DNA of 64,000 nt from Crotalaria pallida (taxonomy: Eukaryota; Streptophyta; Magnoliopsida; Fabales; Fabaceae), in assembly GCA_037953625.1 (NCBI GenBank), contig CM075649.1, positions 62,604,660 through 62,668,659 on the forward strand. The letters are read 5' to 3'. The stretch's first letter is position 1, and every line of letters starts with the position of its first letter. Positions 1 to 12,599 of this stretch are shown here, piece by piece. Below the pieces are notes generated by a model, which had not been told where the DNA came from, made no database searches, and worked only from the letters and a program-made list of their open reading frames with translations. Both the position numbers and the translations under genes were made by a program.

Positions 1-26
1 TTTGTATATTAAATAAGGGTGTTACA
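1..26 (+). repeat. Element C, 3' end of the 5' LTR
   Basis: The first 26 bases end in TGTTACA, the usual LTR terminus here, and a tRNA-iMet primer site follows four bases later. Most of this LTR lies left of the window. Its partner is the LTR starting at 3063 with TGTAACATCC. Confidence 0.8.
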
Positions 27-30
27 TTTA

Positions 31-44
31 TGGTATCAGAGTAG
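31..44 (+). promoter_or_regulatory. Primer-binding site of element C (tRNA-iMet type)
   Basis: TGGTATCAGAGTAG matches the classic plant tRNA-iMet primer site TGGTATCAGAGCAG with one mismatch. It would prime minus-strand DNA synthesis of element C. Confidence 0.85.
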
Positions 45-2937
45 TTTCTTCCTTCCGACCTGAGGGAAAGTGGTCCCAATCTCGCTGCGAACACTCTCAT
101 CTCAAGCTTCTCCTCTTAAGGTGAGACTTATACAAGTGGAAATTTTGACGTTAAAGTGATATTCGCGTAAGTTTATGTTTGCAATGGGAATTAACAACAA
201 GTGTTAAACTAATAAATTTTTTTATGAAAGCGAAAAGAGAATCGAATTCTTTGGAAACTAAGCAGGATCCCTTAGTGATTCAGAGAATTGGATATTCTGA
301 GTATTCACCCAATTGCAAACAGGAAACCTAAGTGGTATGAACACGATTAGTCGAGAGCGTAAATGTTGAGTTTTTGGACTAATCGAAATTTAAAGTTTTA
401 TGCAAAGGAAATCTGGTTAATGCCAAAGCATTCGAGCATGTAGTGCAGGAACTCAATCGAATTGCGTGGGCTACTACCACCGATTAAATGTAGTGTTGGA
501 AATGGCCAATCCGACATTATATCTATTGGGAGGTGAAGTCACCGAAATTCAAAAGTTGGTGTACTATCGTGAAGTTGCAAACGATTTCCTATGTATGGAA
601 CCTTAATGCCAATGATATGCTTCTCTTTGCTTTTCTAAGTGTAATTGTTTATGTTTTGAATATATGTGTTTGAAAAATAGTTTGGTATCAAAGTAATTGA
701 ACAGGGGTTAGAAATGGAGCCACAAAAATCAAATAGATTAAAATCTCGATGCTAATCCAACCAAGTGCTTAAATCCACATTGATTAGATTAGTATCTAGG
801 AGAGCAAAAAATAATATTTAAAGTAAAGCAATAGTTGGTTCCATAACTAATCTCGATTCAATTAACTGTGACCCCAAATGTGAAACAAGTATTGAGTACT
901 GACCAATTGAATTTGAACCGCACCAATTTGATTTGCGAATATAAAAGGACTTTTGCCTAACTTGTGGAAGCGGTTCAAACCCAATCGAAAGGTTCTCAAA
1001 GTATATTTATGCGCGAAATAGTTTAGCGTTAAAGTAAGCGGACGAAAATTTGAGGTGGAAATCAGGAGAATCAAAATAATTCCTTATCTAATTCTAATCT
1101 AAACGAGTGATTCAGTTACGTCGCTTAGATTAGAATTCACGAAACAACAACAACAACTTTTATGTCAGATTTGTAATTGACTCCACCACTAATTTAATTC
1201 CGATAACTTTAATACTAAACGAAAGATAAGTATGGAGTCCTATCGATTGAAATTAAACCCAAGCAACAATAATTGGATTTTTGGAATGCCAAGCGATTTT
1301 TTTTACTCAATCAGAACCAAGGGTTTAAATTCAATCGGGAGGTCTTTACACGAGTTCTGGACTAGATCCATGATATACATATGTAAGTGTTGTTCTACAT
1401 GTACATGTGTATACATAACACACTTGATGGTTACACTATGGCACTAATATTTCTTGGTTGTCATTATATTCGGCTGTTGCATTTTGTGTCGGATTTTCTT
1501 ACAACTCAAGTTATTAAACGTTTTTGCAACATGATTCCAAACCATTTCCAAAACTAATTGTGTTGCCATTTTCGTTCGATTTCAAAAGGCTTCCCGATAT
1601 AAAGGGAACTCCTATTTTCGGACTCAAGATTATTTTTGTATATTTGAATGAATATATCTACATATGTGCAGATACCGAAAGCTTATGTTATGATTGAGAT
1701 GGATGCAAATTTTCGAAGATGCTATCAAATGATAATCTGGTACTAAGAGCTTTTTAGTCACCATTTCCATATTTAAAAGTCCCAAATCCATTTCAATCAC
1801 AACAGTGACTAAAAGTATTACTTTCAGGATTTGCTTTCAAATTATGATCTTTTGGTGTTTTGTCCTAGCAGTAGGAATCCTAGATAGTCCTTAGTGAGTT
1901 GCCAGGATCATGGGACTAGTTAGTATTGGTGAAATCCTAGGATAGATAGGACTACTACTTAGGCATATTTGTGGTTGTCGGATTGACTAAGTGAATGTTC
2001 AAAATCAATTTTAGAAAAGGGTGCACTGAACCACAAACATTCCAAATGGATTATGAGGTTACACGACAAATTTTTAAGAAAGTAATAAAGGATGAAAGGA
2101 TTTCTAAGTAATCGATCAGTGAATTAACCAAGTCACTCGTCGATTAAATAGGAATTCTCTATATGCAAACCCAAGTCAATTTGGAATGAAATTAAATTTT
2201 CAAACTTGGAGAAAAGGGGAATGTAACTGTTCTAAATTTTGAAAACATACTAAACTAAATTGGTTTAAAGTAACAGCATATCCCTTTTTCTTTAAGTCTG
2301 ACGAATTGGAACAAGATTACACTTCCTCATCTAGATTCTTGTGAAACTAGATGGAGGTAGCTCCTTATGGTGACATGCACAATTTTCATAACACTAGGGG
2401 AGTTGTATTTATGAAAATGTATTTATGATTGCAAATTATACAAGCCCTTTTCTTTTCCCCTGAAACCCTTTTTGAACTGATTCTCATATATGTGGTGATC
2501 GTTATGTGTTTGTGTGTAAGGGTAGGTATTAGCCCTAAGTTAGGCAAGGTAGATAAAGAATAGCTTAGAAGGAAGTAGGGTGAAGTCTGGTTGTGTTTGA
2601 AATGTATGCTGATGTGGAATGTTGTGTATTTATATCTGAACGACATCTATGTGCTTTATATTTGTTTGATTGATGAATGCGGTTGTTAAGGGCCTAGGAA
2701 TAGGATAAATGTTAGATTTTGGAGCTAGATTATAATCAACCCTTAAGGGTAATAGTGTTTAGAGCGTATTAGAACCCTTTCCAACCTTCGATGTAGAATT
2801 CTGAAGGGAAACTCAGCTGATCTTAGAAAACTCGATAGGATCTTTGCTTTGAGGCGGACTAAATTAAACCATAGGCGGTACTCCTCAATGAGTACAAGAG
2901 CTTAGAGGCGTACTCATGCGGAACGGTATGCCGATTC

Positions 2938-2949
2938 TAAGTGGGGGAG
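2938..2949 (+). other. Internal polypurine-tract-like site, element C
   Basis: TAAGTGGGGGAG lies about 110 bp upstream of the true polypurine tract and resembles it more cleanly than the tract itself. Element F has the same motif at 59225-59236, about 170 bp before its own tract. It could be a second plus-strand primer. Confidence 0.4.
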
Positions 2950-3049
2950 TAGAATCAAAGTGAAGTAGGCCTCATAGCCTAGAAACCTTTCTCCGGGATG
3001 GTTCCCCAATTAAGGATGTTGAACGTAATTTCGGGGACGAAATTCCAAT

Positions 3050-3062
3050 AAGTCGGGAGAAT
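3050..3062 (+). other. Polypurine tract of element C
   Basis: AAGTCGGGAGAAT lies directly before the TGTAACATCC start of the 3' LTR. It is the expected plus-strand primer. Its position matches AAGTGGGGGAGAA in element F. Confidence 0.75.
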
Positions 3063-3425
3063 TGTAACATCCCTAATGTAATTCCAAGCCTAATTAATGA
3101 ATTAATAGTTTTATAGTGTAGAGAATAGGTAGATTAATTGTCTAAAAAATTTTGGGAGTAAGGTGGTTAGTAATTTTAAGTACTAGGGGTTGCGTAGGGT
3201 GCATCGGTAGCAAGAAGTACAATTATAGAAGCGAAATTGGGAGTCAAATCAAGGTTTTAAGTGTTAGAAACCATCCGGTGCAAGAAAATTAGGAATTTAA
3301 TATCCATAGCTCTAAACCCATTTCCCACCGTTGGATGTGAAGCTTAGGATTTTTGGAAGCTTGTCTCAAAATTTGAGCAAGATCCAACGGTTATCGAAGA
3401 AGTTATGGCGATTTGAAGTCAGGAC

Positions 3426-3548
3426 CCCCCAGGCGCACCAGGGCACGCCCAGGCGCGCCAGCCCCTAAAATGGTGCGCCATTCAGTAAGAAACGCGCCCA
3501 GGCACGCCATGACCCGCACCCAGTCCCGCCATGACCCGCGCCCAGGCG
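3426..3548 (+). repeat. Palindrome cluster in the element C LTR
   Basis: CGCCCAGGCG-like 10-mers start at 3426, 3446, 3495, 3517 and 3539. Spacing within groups is 20-22 bp. This is the reverse complement of the CGCCTGGGCG motif in element B. Confidence 0.6.
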
Positions 3549-4953
3549 CGCGGGGCTGCTACCTGATCCGCTAAATGGTGCGTGGCACCTTAGGAGCCAC
3601 CAACCCTTGGCTTTCTTAAGAAGCCAATTTCCCTCCTCTTTCATATACTCTTCCTCATGCCTTAGACCTTCCATGGAGCACCAAAACACCATCTCCTTTA
3701 CTTCTTCCCTTGCTCCACCGTGTCTCTCTCTCACCCAAGCTAGCAAGCACCATCATCATGTCCTCTTTTCCTTAAATCATCAAGCATACACCATCACCAT
3801 AGCTACTGTTCCCAAGTCATGAAAATGGTGCGAAACCTTCCCTTTCTCTTCCCATCTTCAGCGCACCCTTCTTCTTCTTGGATCACTATTCCTATTCTTT
3901 TAAATCTACCGTTAAAGCCAAGCTCTCAACCATATCAAGGCACCAAGCTCCTTCCTTTTCCCTTTTTGGTTCCATGGAGTTCAAGCATCAAGGACTCCCA
4001 TCAAGCTCTCCCTTTCTCTCTCCTCTCGGCGGCTTCGGCATCACCGGGGTAGGAGAAAACCAACCGACACGAGCCACCGACATACCGACATTCACCAACA
4101 CCGACCGAAACCGACTCGGTCTTGCTCTCGGCCGCTAAAAAGGCTTCTGGGATCACCGCCCCGTCTCGTCGGCGAGCTTCGGCATTAATCGGTGCGGAGT
4201 TTGGAGCCTCGGGTCAAGATTCTCTCTTTTGGTTCATCGGTTGAGGTAAGGGGAGTCTCCTTTCCACACTTTGGGTTAGGGATGGTTAGGGTGTATAATA
4301 GGATTTAAGTTTAATACTTAGACCGGGTTGTGGGTAGAAAAATGGTGTTGAATTAAAATTGATTTAGGGGTGATTAGTATGTTAATGGTTAATTTTATAT
4401 TAATTAAATGGGTTATGTTAAATTCTCTTTTATGAATATTAAAGTAGGAAGTGAAGAACCTTTGGAAGAAGACTTATTTTACGGCACTCTGAGACATACC
4501 TGAGTATGTCGATTGACTTGTGATATCTGTTACTTTTTGAGATATTGTTAGGTACACTTTGTGATAAAATGATAGTATGGCTAATAGGTGATGGAATGAT
4601 TAATGAAACATGAGTAAATTACATGAATGATCGAGTGATAAGAGTATTATAATTTCCTAGTTAAGGATGGACATGTTTATTGGAAGTACCTAAAAGTGAT
4701 TCTAAGCGCCAATGAATAGTACGAGTATTAGTTGGGAAAAATTATAGGAATCTATGATTTGTTTTGGTTACTGGCGATGGAATTTGTAAATTAAGGGCAA
4801 TAGTGATGATAATAATAACACGCTTGATTTGTGCTAATTGAAGTATAAGATATAATTGTGATAATGTGATAATATAAATGTTTTGTTATGGTTTATTGGA
4901 ATAATGTACATGTTAATATGATTAAGAGGTGATGTTGTGATAAACCATGAAAA

Positions 4954-5231
4954 CGAAACATACCCGGACGTAGTAAGTCGTGACCAGCAACATTAGTGCG
5001 GACGCAGTAGGTCGTGACCAGGGGATAGGATGAAAATGAAACATACCCGGGTGCAGTATGTCGTGACCAGCACATTAGTGCGGACGCAGTAGGTCGTGAC
5101 CAGGGGAGGATGAAAATGAAACATAACCGGGCGCAGTAAGTCGTGACCAGCACATTAGTGCAGACGCAGTAGGTCGTGACCAGGGGAGTATGAAAATGAA
5201 ACATACCCGGACGCAGTAAGTCGTGGCCAGC
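4954..5231 (+). repeat. Tandem repeats in the element C LTR
   Basis: About three and a half copies of a unit near 85 bp. Each alternates GCAGTAAGTCGTGACCAG and GCAGTAGGTCGTGACCAG and includes an AACATACCCGG box. The B LTRs carry the same unit in reverse complement. The array is cut at 5232 by the Athila element. Confidence 0.8.
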
Positions 5232-5232
5232 A

Positions 5233-6281
5233 TGATGAGCATTTTATTTCCCATTATTCCTTGCATTATTTTACTCCTATTATTGATACTTGTTGCCCAT
5301 TTGACATTGATTAGCTTGATTTAGTGATTTTGAGTTTATTGGACTAATATTCCGAATATTGTTTAATTTGGGATTATTTAGCCTAATTAATTCTATTTCT
5401 ATTTTCAGGTAATATTTGGCACAAGGACACTTTGGGAAGTTTGGAAATGAAGATTGAAGCATTGAAGTGAAGATTGTAATTTGCATTTAGGTCCCTTTTT
5501 AATTGTAATTTTCAGAATAGTGTTTCTTAGGACTTGGGCCCATGTTTTAGGCCCATTTTCATGACTAAAGAGGGGAAATTCGTGTAACCCCCAAGAACAC
5601 ACTCCCATTTCAGATTTCTCACTCTCTCTCTAGGTTAGAACTTCTCTCTTGGCTCTCCCAAGTGGTGGTGGCTGCTAGGGTTTTGTTCTTCCCCATTTCT
5701 ACTCGTTTTTCTTCATTTATGGCCATGGAAGGCAAGACTTCAAGGGTTAATCCCTTTGGTATTGTATTATCTACTATTGAGCTCTTGTTATTAATGCAAT
5801 TTCGTTTTCTCTTCTCTGTTTTCATGTTTATCGATGTGTAGTGGTTTGCTTAATTCCATTTTGTAGAGATAATACATGAATATAAATGCTTAATTTGTAT
5901 TAACTCGTAAAAACTCCAATTCTGGTTTCTGATGCTTAATTAGAAGTTAGGGTTTGGAGTGATAACTGAATTTTCGCTTAGTATTTGGTTATCACGAGTT
6001 GGACAGAGGAGAGGAGAGGAATCGATCTTTAGTGAGCTAGGATTGAGTAGTGTACGTAGGCAAAGGGGTTTGCCCGCTTTTGTTTCTGATTTTCTTAGTT
6101 TTTATATTCTGTTTATGTTTTGTTCTTCACATTTGTCACACACAAAAACCCCCCCATTTTACTGCACACTACGTGTTTGATACTTTGCCTAGACCGATAT
6201 TCGCTGGGAAACGACCTAGGATCATCTTCCTAGTACTACAGAATAACCACCTTTTATTTTGATCGGGTACGGCCTCGATCA
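5233..6281 (+). repeat. Athila-type LTR1
   Basis: 1049 bp, starting TGATGAGC and ending CGATCA, which are inverted TGAT/ATCA termini. A tRNA-Asp-type primer site follows six bases later. LTR2 has exactly the same length and differs by roughly ten substitutions by eye. The LTR has no long ORF. Confidence 0.9.
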
Positions 6282-6286
6282 AAATT

Positions 6287-6304
6287 TGGCGCTGTTGCTG
6301 GGGA
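6287..6304 (+). promoter_or_regulatory. Primer-binding site, unit 1 (tRNA-Asp type)
   Basis: TGGCGCTGTTGCTGGGGA matches the Athila/Calypso primer site TGGCGCCGTTGCCGGGGA with two C-to-T changes. Unit 3 keeps the perfect sequence at 40988-41005. Confidence 0.85.
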
Positions 6305-6965
6305 TTATCGGTTCTTGCCAAATGATCATACAGTAGTTAGTTAGATTAGTTAGTGTAGTTAGTGTGTGAATAAGCATTCTGATAACTGATTGAAAGTTGC
6401 CCTGTTTGCTGGTTTGCTGTTCTGCACAACTGATGCTATTCTAGTGATTCTGTGAGTGCCATTCAACATAGCTGTGGGTGGAATTTTTGCACGAAAATTG
6501 GTATCCACACTTGTTTCATCATATATTAGTGTGTTGATGCATCACAGACACTCAGATAGGCACTGGTTGTGAGTTCTAGAAAAATTTTCCAAGTTTCAGC
6601 AGTACTTACTATAAATAGGCGTAACTTTTGATCCGTAAGTCGGAATTTGACGAATTTTATATCAAATCGAAGGGAATTTTCTGAATAATCTGATTTTTCT
6701 CACTTCATCAGAAAACCCCTTCGTTTGGATCCCGAAAAATCCTGTTTACTATTTCTTTTTTATTTTACAAGTTCTATTTTCTTAGTTTTTGGTCACTGTT
6801 TTAATTCTTTGACTTGGTTCCCTTTTGAATTTTGTCCTCAAATTTTCTGTGATATGTTTTCATGATTTTAGGGTGCTTAAAAAAATAAATAAAAAATTTT
6901 GTTGCCGATTTTGGTCATGCATATCTGTTACAGTATGCTATGGTTGATGCTGTTCTATTCAGTAC
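6305..6965 (+). other. Untranslated leader of unit 1
   Basis: About 660 bp between primer site and gag, AT-rich and without an ORF. It is conserved in units 2 (24095-24753) and 3 (41006-41665). I see no function beyond a 5' leader. Confidence 0.6.
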
Positions 6966-9817
6966 ATGACTAGGGGCAACCCAAGTTATTTGCATCCTTA
7001 CAACCCTGAAATTGATAGAACTTATCACAGATTAGTTAGACAAAATAGGAATCAGTCATTAGGTAGTGAGTCAGAGTCATCTTATAGTCCATCTAATTCT
7101 GATTCTGTTTCTATTTCTTCTGTTCCTTCTACTTTTATTCAATCTGATTCTATACATTGTGATAACATGGCTCAACCCCCACCAAGGGAAAGGACACTTA
7201 GGGAGCTGGCTGCACCTGACTTCACTATTGAAGACTCGTGTATCCGGTATCCTGATGAGGATGTTCCTTTTGAGCTTAGAACAGGACTAATCCATTTGTT
7301 GCCCAAGTTTCATGGTCTTGCAGGCGAGGATCCTCATAAGCATCTCAAGAAATTCCATATAGTGTGCACCACAATGAAACCACATGATGTGCAAGAGGGT
7401 CATGTCTGTCTCAGAGCATTTCCACATTCCTTAGAGGGTCTAGCACAAGATTGGTTATCTGACTTGGCCCCTGGTTCCATCACAAGCTGGGATGACTTGA
7501 AGAGGGCATTTCTGGAAAAATTCTTCCCTGGAAATAGGACCACTGCAATCAGAAAGGAAATCTCTGGTATCAGGCAACAACATGGAGAGAGTCTCTATGA
7601 ATATTGGGAGAGATTCAAGAGGTTGTGTGCTTCCTGCCCTCACCATAAGATCTCAGAGCAGCTGCTTATTCAATATTTCTATGAAGGTCTCAACTTCATG
7701 GAGAGAAACATGGTAGATGCTGCAAGTGGTGGTACATTGGGAGATATGACACCCTTACAAGCCAGGAGCAAAATTGAGAAGATGGCTTCCAACTGTCAAC
7801 AATTCCATGCAAGAAGCAACAGTGATGCAATAGTTGTGAGGGATGTAAATGATGTTGGTTCAGACTCGGGCAAGGTTGAGAAGCTTGAGTAGAAAATTGA
7901 TTCTCTCACAACATTGGTCACACAATTGGCTGTCAATCAGAAAAAGATGATACTTCCTGCTAGAGTGTGTGGCATATGCACATCCATTGAGCACCCCACA
8001 GATGCATGCCCTTCCCTTCAGCAGCAACAGCCGATGACAAGTGGTGACCAACCCGAGGCCTATGCAGCAAACATATACAACAATAGAGGCCCACAACAAC
8101 ACAATCATGACCTCTCTTCCAATAGATACAACCCTGGATGGAGGAACCATCCCAATCTGAAGTGGTCTAATCAACAACAACAACATCCTCCTAATGTTCC
8201 ATTTCAGAACACCGCTGGACCGAGTAGACCACCATATGTACCTCCCCCCATCCAGCAGCAAAGGCAACAACAACAGCAGCAAGTGGTTCATCCTGCACCA
8301 TCAGCCCCTCCATCCAACCAACCTACCTTGGAGGAGTTGGTGAGGCAAATGACCATGCAAAACCTCCAATTTCAACAAGAGACTAGAGCATCCATTCAGA
8401 GACAAGAGGCATCCATTCAGACTTTGACAAATCAGATGGGTCAAATGGCAACTTCTCTCAACAACTTGCAATCTCAAAATTCTGACAAGTTGCCATCCCA
8501 AACTGTGATCAACCCTCAGAATCAGAATGTGAGTGCCATCAACCTGAGGTCGGGAAAGCAGATTGTCACACCCACACCACAACCTCACCTCAACAATGAT
8601 GCTCTAGCTTCCTCTAAAGGGAAGATCCAAGTGGTAGATGAAGGCGAGCAAGCTATCACCAAAGAGAATCATCCAACTCAACCCTCCTCAACTTCAACCA
8701 CAAGCCCTGTTGTTGTCCTACAACCTCCTCCTATTCCTCTTCCATTCCCACCAAGAGTGCCTCAAAACAAAAGGGTGGAAGAGGTGGACAAGGACATTCT
8801 TGACACATTCAGGAAGGTGGAAGTCAACATACCCCTTCTTGATGCAATAAAACAGATTCCAAGGTATGCGAAGTTCCTTAAGGAGTTGTGCACTCATAAG
8901 AGAAGACTCAAGGGCAATGAGAGGATAAGCATGGGAAAGAATGTCTCCGCTCTCATAGGTAAACCTATCCCTCACATTCCTGAAAAATGTAAGGATCCTG
9001 GAACTTTCTCTATACCTTGCATCATAGGCAATATTAAGTTTGAAAATGCTATGCTAGATTTAGGAGCATCCATAAATGTCATGCCTATGTCTGTTTTTAA
9101 GTCTCTTTATCTTGGACCTCTTCAACCTACGGGTGTGGTGATTCAATTGGCAAATAGAAGCACTGCCCACCCCGCAGGTGTGATAGAGGATGTCTTGGTT
9201 CGGGTTGAAGAGTTGATCTTCCCTACTGATTTTTACATACTTGATATGGAAGATGACTCTCTCCGTAATGTTGTTCCTATTATTTTGGGGAGGCCATTTT
9301 TGAAAACAGCCCGAACCAAGATAGATGTGCATTCAGGTTCACTTTCCATGGAGTTTGATGGCAGTGTGATCCGATTTGACATTTTCCATGCTATGAAACA
9401 TTTTCCTGAGGATCACTCTGTTTTCCATGTGGACTTGCTTGATGATTTGATAGATGAGCATATGCTTGACTTTTTGCATCATGATTTTGAATTGCCATCT
9501 TTCACTGATTCATTTACTTGTCCATCATGCACTAACTCTGGATGGTGCACTGCATGCACTGAAATAGCTCAGTTTCTAGACTCTGCCACTGCATCTGATG
9601 ATTCATATGTTATAGATTCAGATTATGCTAACCCTAACCCCATATCTGTTATGCATGAGTCTGATTCACTTGTTCAGGTGCAGGCAGCAGAATCCATTTC
9701 TGCTGTCCCTTTAGTTTCATCTGTTATGCAGGCACCCTTATTGGACCTGAAGCCCCTCCCTCCTCATCTCAAATATGCTTACTTGGAGGATGAGCAAAAA
9801 CTCCCAGTGATCATCTC
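6966..9817 (+). pseudogene. gag-pro: Athila-type gag-protease, unit 1, one stop and disrupted by B
   Basis: The frame opens at ATG 6966 (MTRGNP), 660 bp after the primer site. A retrotransposon gag domain spans about residues 105-255, with motifs LAQDWL and FLEKFFPG. A Q/P-rich linker follows, then a retroviral-type aspartic protease with DLGASINVMP near 9057-9086. One in-frame TAG at 7890-7892 breaks it; unit 2 has CAG (Gln) there, so the stop is a simple C-to-T change. The frame then runs into element B at 9818, and its last 33 codons to 9917 are B LTR sequence. The natural continuation into RT is separated by B and partly deleted. Not functional as it stands. Confidence 0.9.
9813..9817. 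other. Target-site duplication, left side of B copy 1
   Basis: ATCTC precedes the LTR start TGTAACACC. The same five bases flank both ends of B copy 2 (27596-27600 and 37491-37495), which fixes the insertion point. The right-hand copy here was lost by deletion. Confidence 0.85.
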
Positions 9818-9943
9818 TGTAACACCTAAGTTTATTTACCCTTATATACCCTTAATTAAAAATAGCAACTCGAAAATTCCTTTTTCGACTCATAAATTGA
9901 TTAGGAAAAACTCTTAATTACTTTTCTTTCATATGAAAATCTC

Positions 9944-9971
9944 TCGTCAAACGGACGGAGTTTCGTTTGTT
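9944..9971 (-). other. Conserved LTR-end motif, B copy 1
   Basis: The core CCGTCCGTTTGACGG with a purine-rich AACAAACGAAACT lead recurs in all four B LTRs, both F LTRs and G, 80-130 bp before the LTR end where that end is seen. CCGTC and GACGG can pair in a 5-bp stem. In this copy one stem base is changed. Confidence 0.6.
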
Positions 9972-10308
9972 TATTGGACTTTTCCAACAAAATATTCCTG
10001 TTTTCCTGCAACCTGATAAACAATAATATTTTCACATAACAAAGCCTGCAGGGCTATTCACATATATATATACCAGCTAGTGCATCTTCGTGCACGCATC
10101 AGAAACAGGTTTAAGACATCATAGTATCAGCATCAGAGTTAGCGGAGTATAAACAAGTTTTAGGAAATAAGTTTTTCCCCAAAATAGACCCCTTTCCCAA
10201 AAGGAGTCGTCCTGGGCCCCCAAAAAGCTATTTACATTTATATACAACAAAAATGATTCACATCATCGGGCCCAGGACATTCCCATGTCCTACATCACTA
10301 AAGGTAAC

Positions 10309-10373
10309 CTACTCTCCCTGAGAGGGAGAGTACTCCTGCTCGGCCTGATCAGGTGCAAACTCTTCCTCAGTAC
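10309..10373 (-). other. Conserved 65-nt exon-like block, B copy 1 3' LTR
   Basis: The block begins right after an acceptor-like ATCATCACAG (minus strand) and reads open for 20 codons to TAG. Its last codons are AEQEYSPSQGE-stop. The final part is a perfect hairpin, TACTCTCCCT with AGGGAGAGTA and a 3-nt loop, at 10310-10332. Seven other LTR copies in this window have the same 65-nt length. Whether it is translated, structural or both is open. Confidence 0.5.
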
Positions 10374-10612
10374 CTGTGATGATAGTAAGGAGTGAGTATT
10401 ACACATAAAATGGGGAGGCAGTTTCCAATTAAGACATAATGCGACACTAAGCCATACACATATAACAATTCAATCATAACATCATAAATAAGAGTCAATT
10501 CATCACAATTCAATTTCGAGTATTCATTAGTTTCTCAAATCGATTTTGATTTAACATTTTCTTAAATCTTTCGTTCCATGCATTTTAATCATATTTATAT
10601 TCTTTTTATCTG

Positions 10613-10950
10613 TCCCTGGTCACGACCTACTGCGTCTGCACTCCTGTGCACTCACGACTTACTGCGCCCGGGTATGTGTCTCAATCCCCTGGTCACGACC
10701 TATTGCGTCTGCACTCCTGTGCACTCACGACTTACTGCGCCCGGGTAAATCCCCTGGTCACGACCTACTGCGCTCGCACCACCGCGCGATAGCGACTTAC
10801 TGCGCCCGGGTATGTTTCTCAATCCCCTGGTCATGACCTACTGCGTTCGCACCACCGCGCGATAACGACTTACTGTGCCCGGGTAAATCCCCTGGTCACG
10901 ACCTACTGCGTTCGCACCCCCGTGCGAAAACGACTTACTGCGCCCGGGTA
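10613..10950 (-). repeat. Tandem repeats in B copy 1 3' LTR
   Basis: Five GGTCACGACCTACTGCG-type units (two with a point change) alternate with CGACTTACTGCGCCCGGGTA. The 3' LTR of copy 2 has only four units, so the array changes length. It lies between the donor-like and acceptor-like sites of the LTR. Confidence 0.85.
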
Positions 10951-12019
10951 TAATATAATCTCCCCTGGCTGAGCCTGGGTATAATTTAATTAGTTCTTTA
11001 TCATTATCAATTCTTTAGCAAATTTCCATTATTCAAAATTAATTACCACATTACACATTTTCATTATCCAATGATCACAAATATATTTCGTAACTTAATT
11101 AGCACAATTTCACTTATTATCACAACTCAAATTATTAAACAACATAAGCATATAATTCATCAACATCACCAAACTACAAAATGCAATATATCAACATCAA
11201 AATAAATTCCCTAAGTCATAGATTCTATTCTAACAATTATTTTATATTATATCGACCTAAACTAACACAAAATCTTAGTACTCATTATATGCATAATGTA
11301 AACTAAACCCCAGAGTAAGGTAATACTCACTATAACCCACTCCTTACCTTAAATTAGTAAAGAGTAAATAGAACCTTAGTGAGCCCTAGCTCAAAATCTT
11401 GGAAACTTGAATTTCCTAAGTCTAGCTTGCCACCTCAACAAGGAAACGATGAAATGTTGATATATCACCCTATTTGTGAGAGCACAAGAGGAACTATCTT
11501 TATCCTTGCCTTGGTTGGAGTTGGAAGGCATGAAACTCAATTCCTATATCATGAAGAGTGCAAGAATCCTAGGATTTTAGAATAAAATCCATGAACTAAG
11601 AAGAGTTTGATTCATGAGGAAAATAACTTATGGAATGAAACTCACTTACCCAAATCAATGATGAGAAAATGAAAACCCAAGGAGAAGGAAGGAGGGTGCA
11701 ATTCGTGAGCCTCAAGAAGAAAGAAGGGAAGAGCTTTAACCAAAATCCATGGTGCAAGGTTGTGTGGTCTTGATTGATTTTGGGTTTGGGGTGCCCAAGA
11801 TCAAAGGTGTATGGTGGATTTGATGGTGGAGGTGTTCTTGATGTTGAGAGGAAATGGGTGAAGGTGATGAGTTGATGATGGTTTGAATGGTGGTGGAGGA
11901 CTTTGTTTTCATTTCTTTTATTTTTCCTTGGCTGGTGCAGGAAATCCAAGGGCTGGTGGGCAAAACATAGCCACCAAGCCAAAATTCAAGGGACCAGATC
12001 TGTCCAGATCTGCGCCACG

Positions 12020-12250
12020 CGCCTGGGCGCATGCCAGGCTCGCCTGGGCGCGCGTCCTGCACCAGCACCAGACTGGTGCATGGCTCACACGGTCAGCTGG
12101 GAAATTGGCGCGCCACACGGATTCCTGGTGCGCTGCTGCGTGCATCCGCTCGCCTGGGCGAGTGGTGGGCTGGCCTGGGCGGGTTTTTCACTGAGTTGTG
12201 CACCAAATGAACATTGACTCGCCTGGGCGAGTGGTTCATGCGCTTGGGCG
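12020..12250 (-). repeat. Paired palindromes in B copy 1 3' LTR
   Basis: CGCCTGGGCG or one- to two-base variants start at 12020/12041, 12151/12172 and 12220/12241. Each pair is spaced exactly 21 bp, with different spacer sequences. Confidence 0.75.
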
Positions 12251-12599
12251 AGTTTCAGGGTTTCAACCTTCGATTCGCCGTAACTTTTTCGTCGACCGTC
12301 GGATCGAGTTCAAATTTTTAGATATGCTTCTTTACCCCATAAACTTCACATCCAACGGTGGAATTTATTTTCTTAGCTTTCTATAATGAATTTTAATTTT
12401 CTCTTTTCGGTTGATTTCTAACACTTAAAACGCCGATTCTACTCCCGATCTCGCTTATTTGACCCTGCCCAAAGCCAGACATACCTTCTATACAACTCCT
12501 AGGACCTATATTCACCACCCACATATCTGGAAAAATTCATTAAACCACTTTTTCCAATTTTCTAAGGTTTTTAGCATTTATTTCACTTAAAATCAAGGT

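Larger units (their letters stand above)
27..3062 (+). mobile_element. Element C interior, non-coding
   Basis: These 3 kb between primer site and polypurine tract hold no ORF over about 85 codons and no gag, protease, RT or integrase motif on either strand. The last 60 bases (about 3025-3062) still resemble the end of a chromovirus polyprotein gene, with the sequence TTTCGGGGACGAAATTC that is also seen at the end of element F and codes for the FRGRNS-like tail in element B. I read it as a large deletion derivative of a Tekay-like chromovirus that could move only with proteins from relatives. Nothing else is recognisable. Confidence 0.7.
3063..5232 (+). repeat. Element C 3' LTR, left part, interrupted
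   Basis: The LTR starts TGTAACATCC right after the polypurine tract. It contains GC-rich CGCCCAGGCG-type palindromes (3426-3548), a splice-donor-like GAG|GTAAGG at 4243-4248 and tandem repeats from 4954. At 5233 it is cut by LTR1 of the Athila array. The missing right part should contain the conserved 65-nt block and the LTR end, but I did not find it on the far side of the array. The repeat unit and several U3 blocks resemble the LTR of element B, so C and B are related. Confidence 0.75.

Noticed and set aside
31..44. tRNA genes near primer sites
   Set aside because: The matches are only the 12-18-nt primer-binding sites; no cloverleaf or internal promoter boxes are present.
3607..4138. ORFs of 71-86 codons in the C LTR as a host gene
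   Set aside because: Overlapping frames in a CT-rich leader, no conserved counterpart in related LTRs.
9624..9640. CTAACCCTAACCCC as a telomere-type repeat
   Set aside because: Two units only, within the A coding region and repeated identically in unit 2.
11883..12194. Plus-strand ORFs of about 100 codons in B LTRs (also 29601, 36760)
   Set aside because: They cross the GC-rich palindromes, differ in length with repeat number and have no recognisable product.
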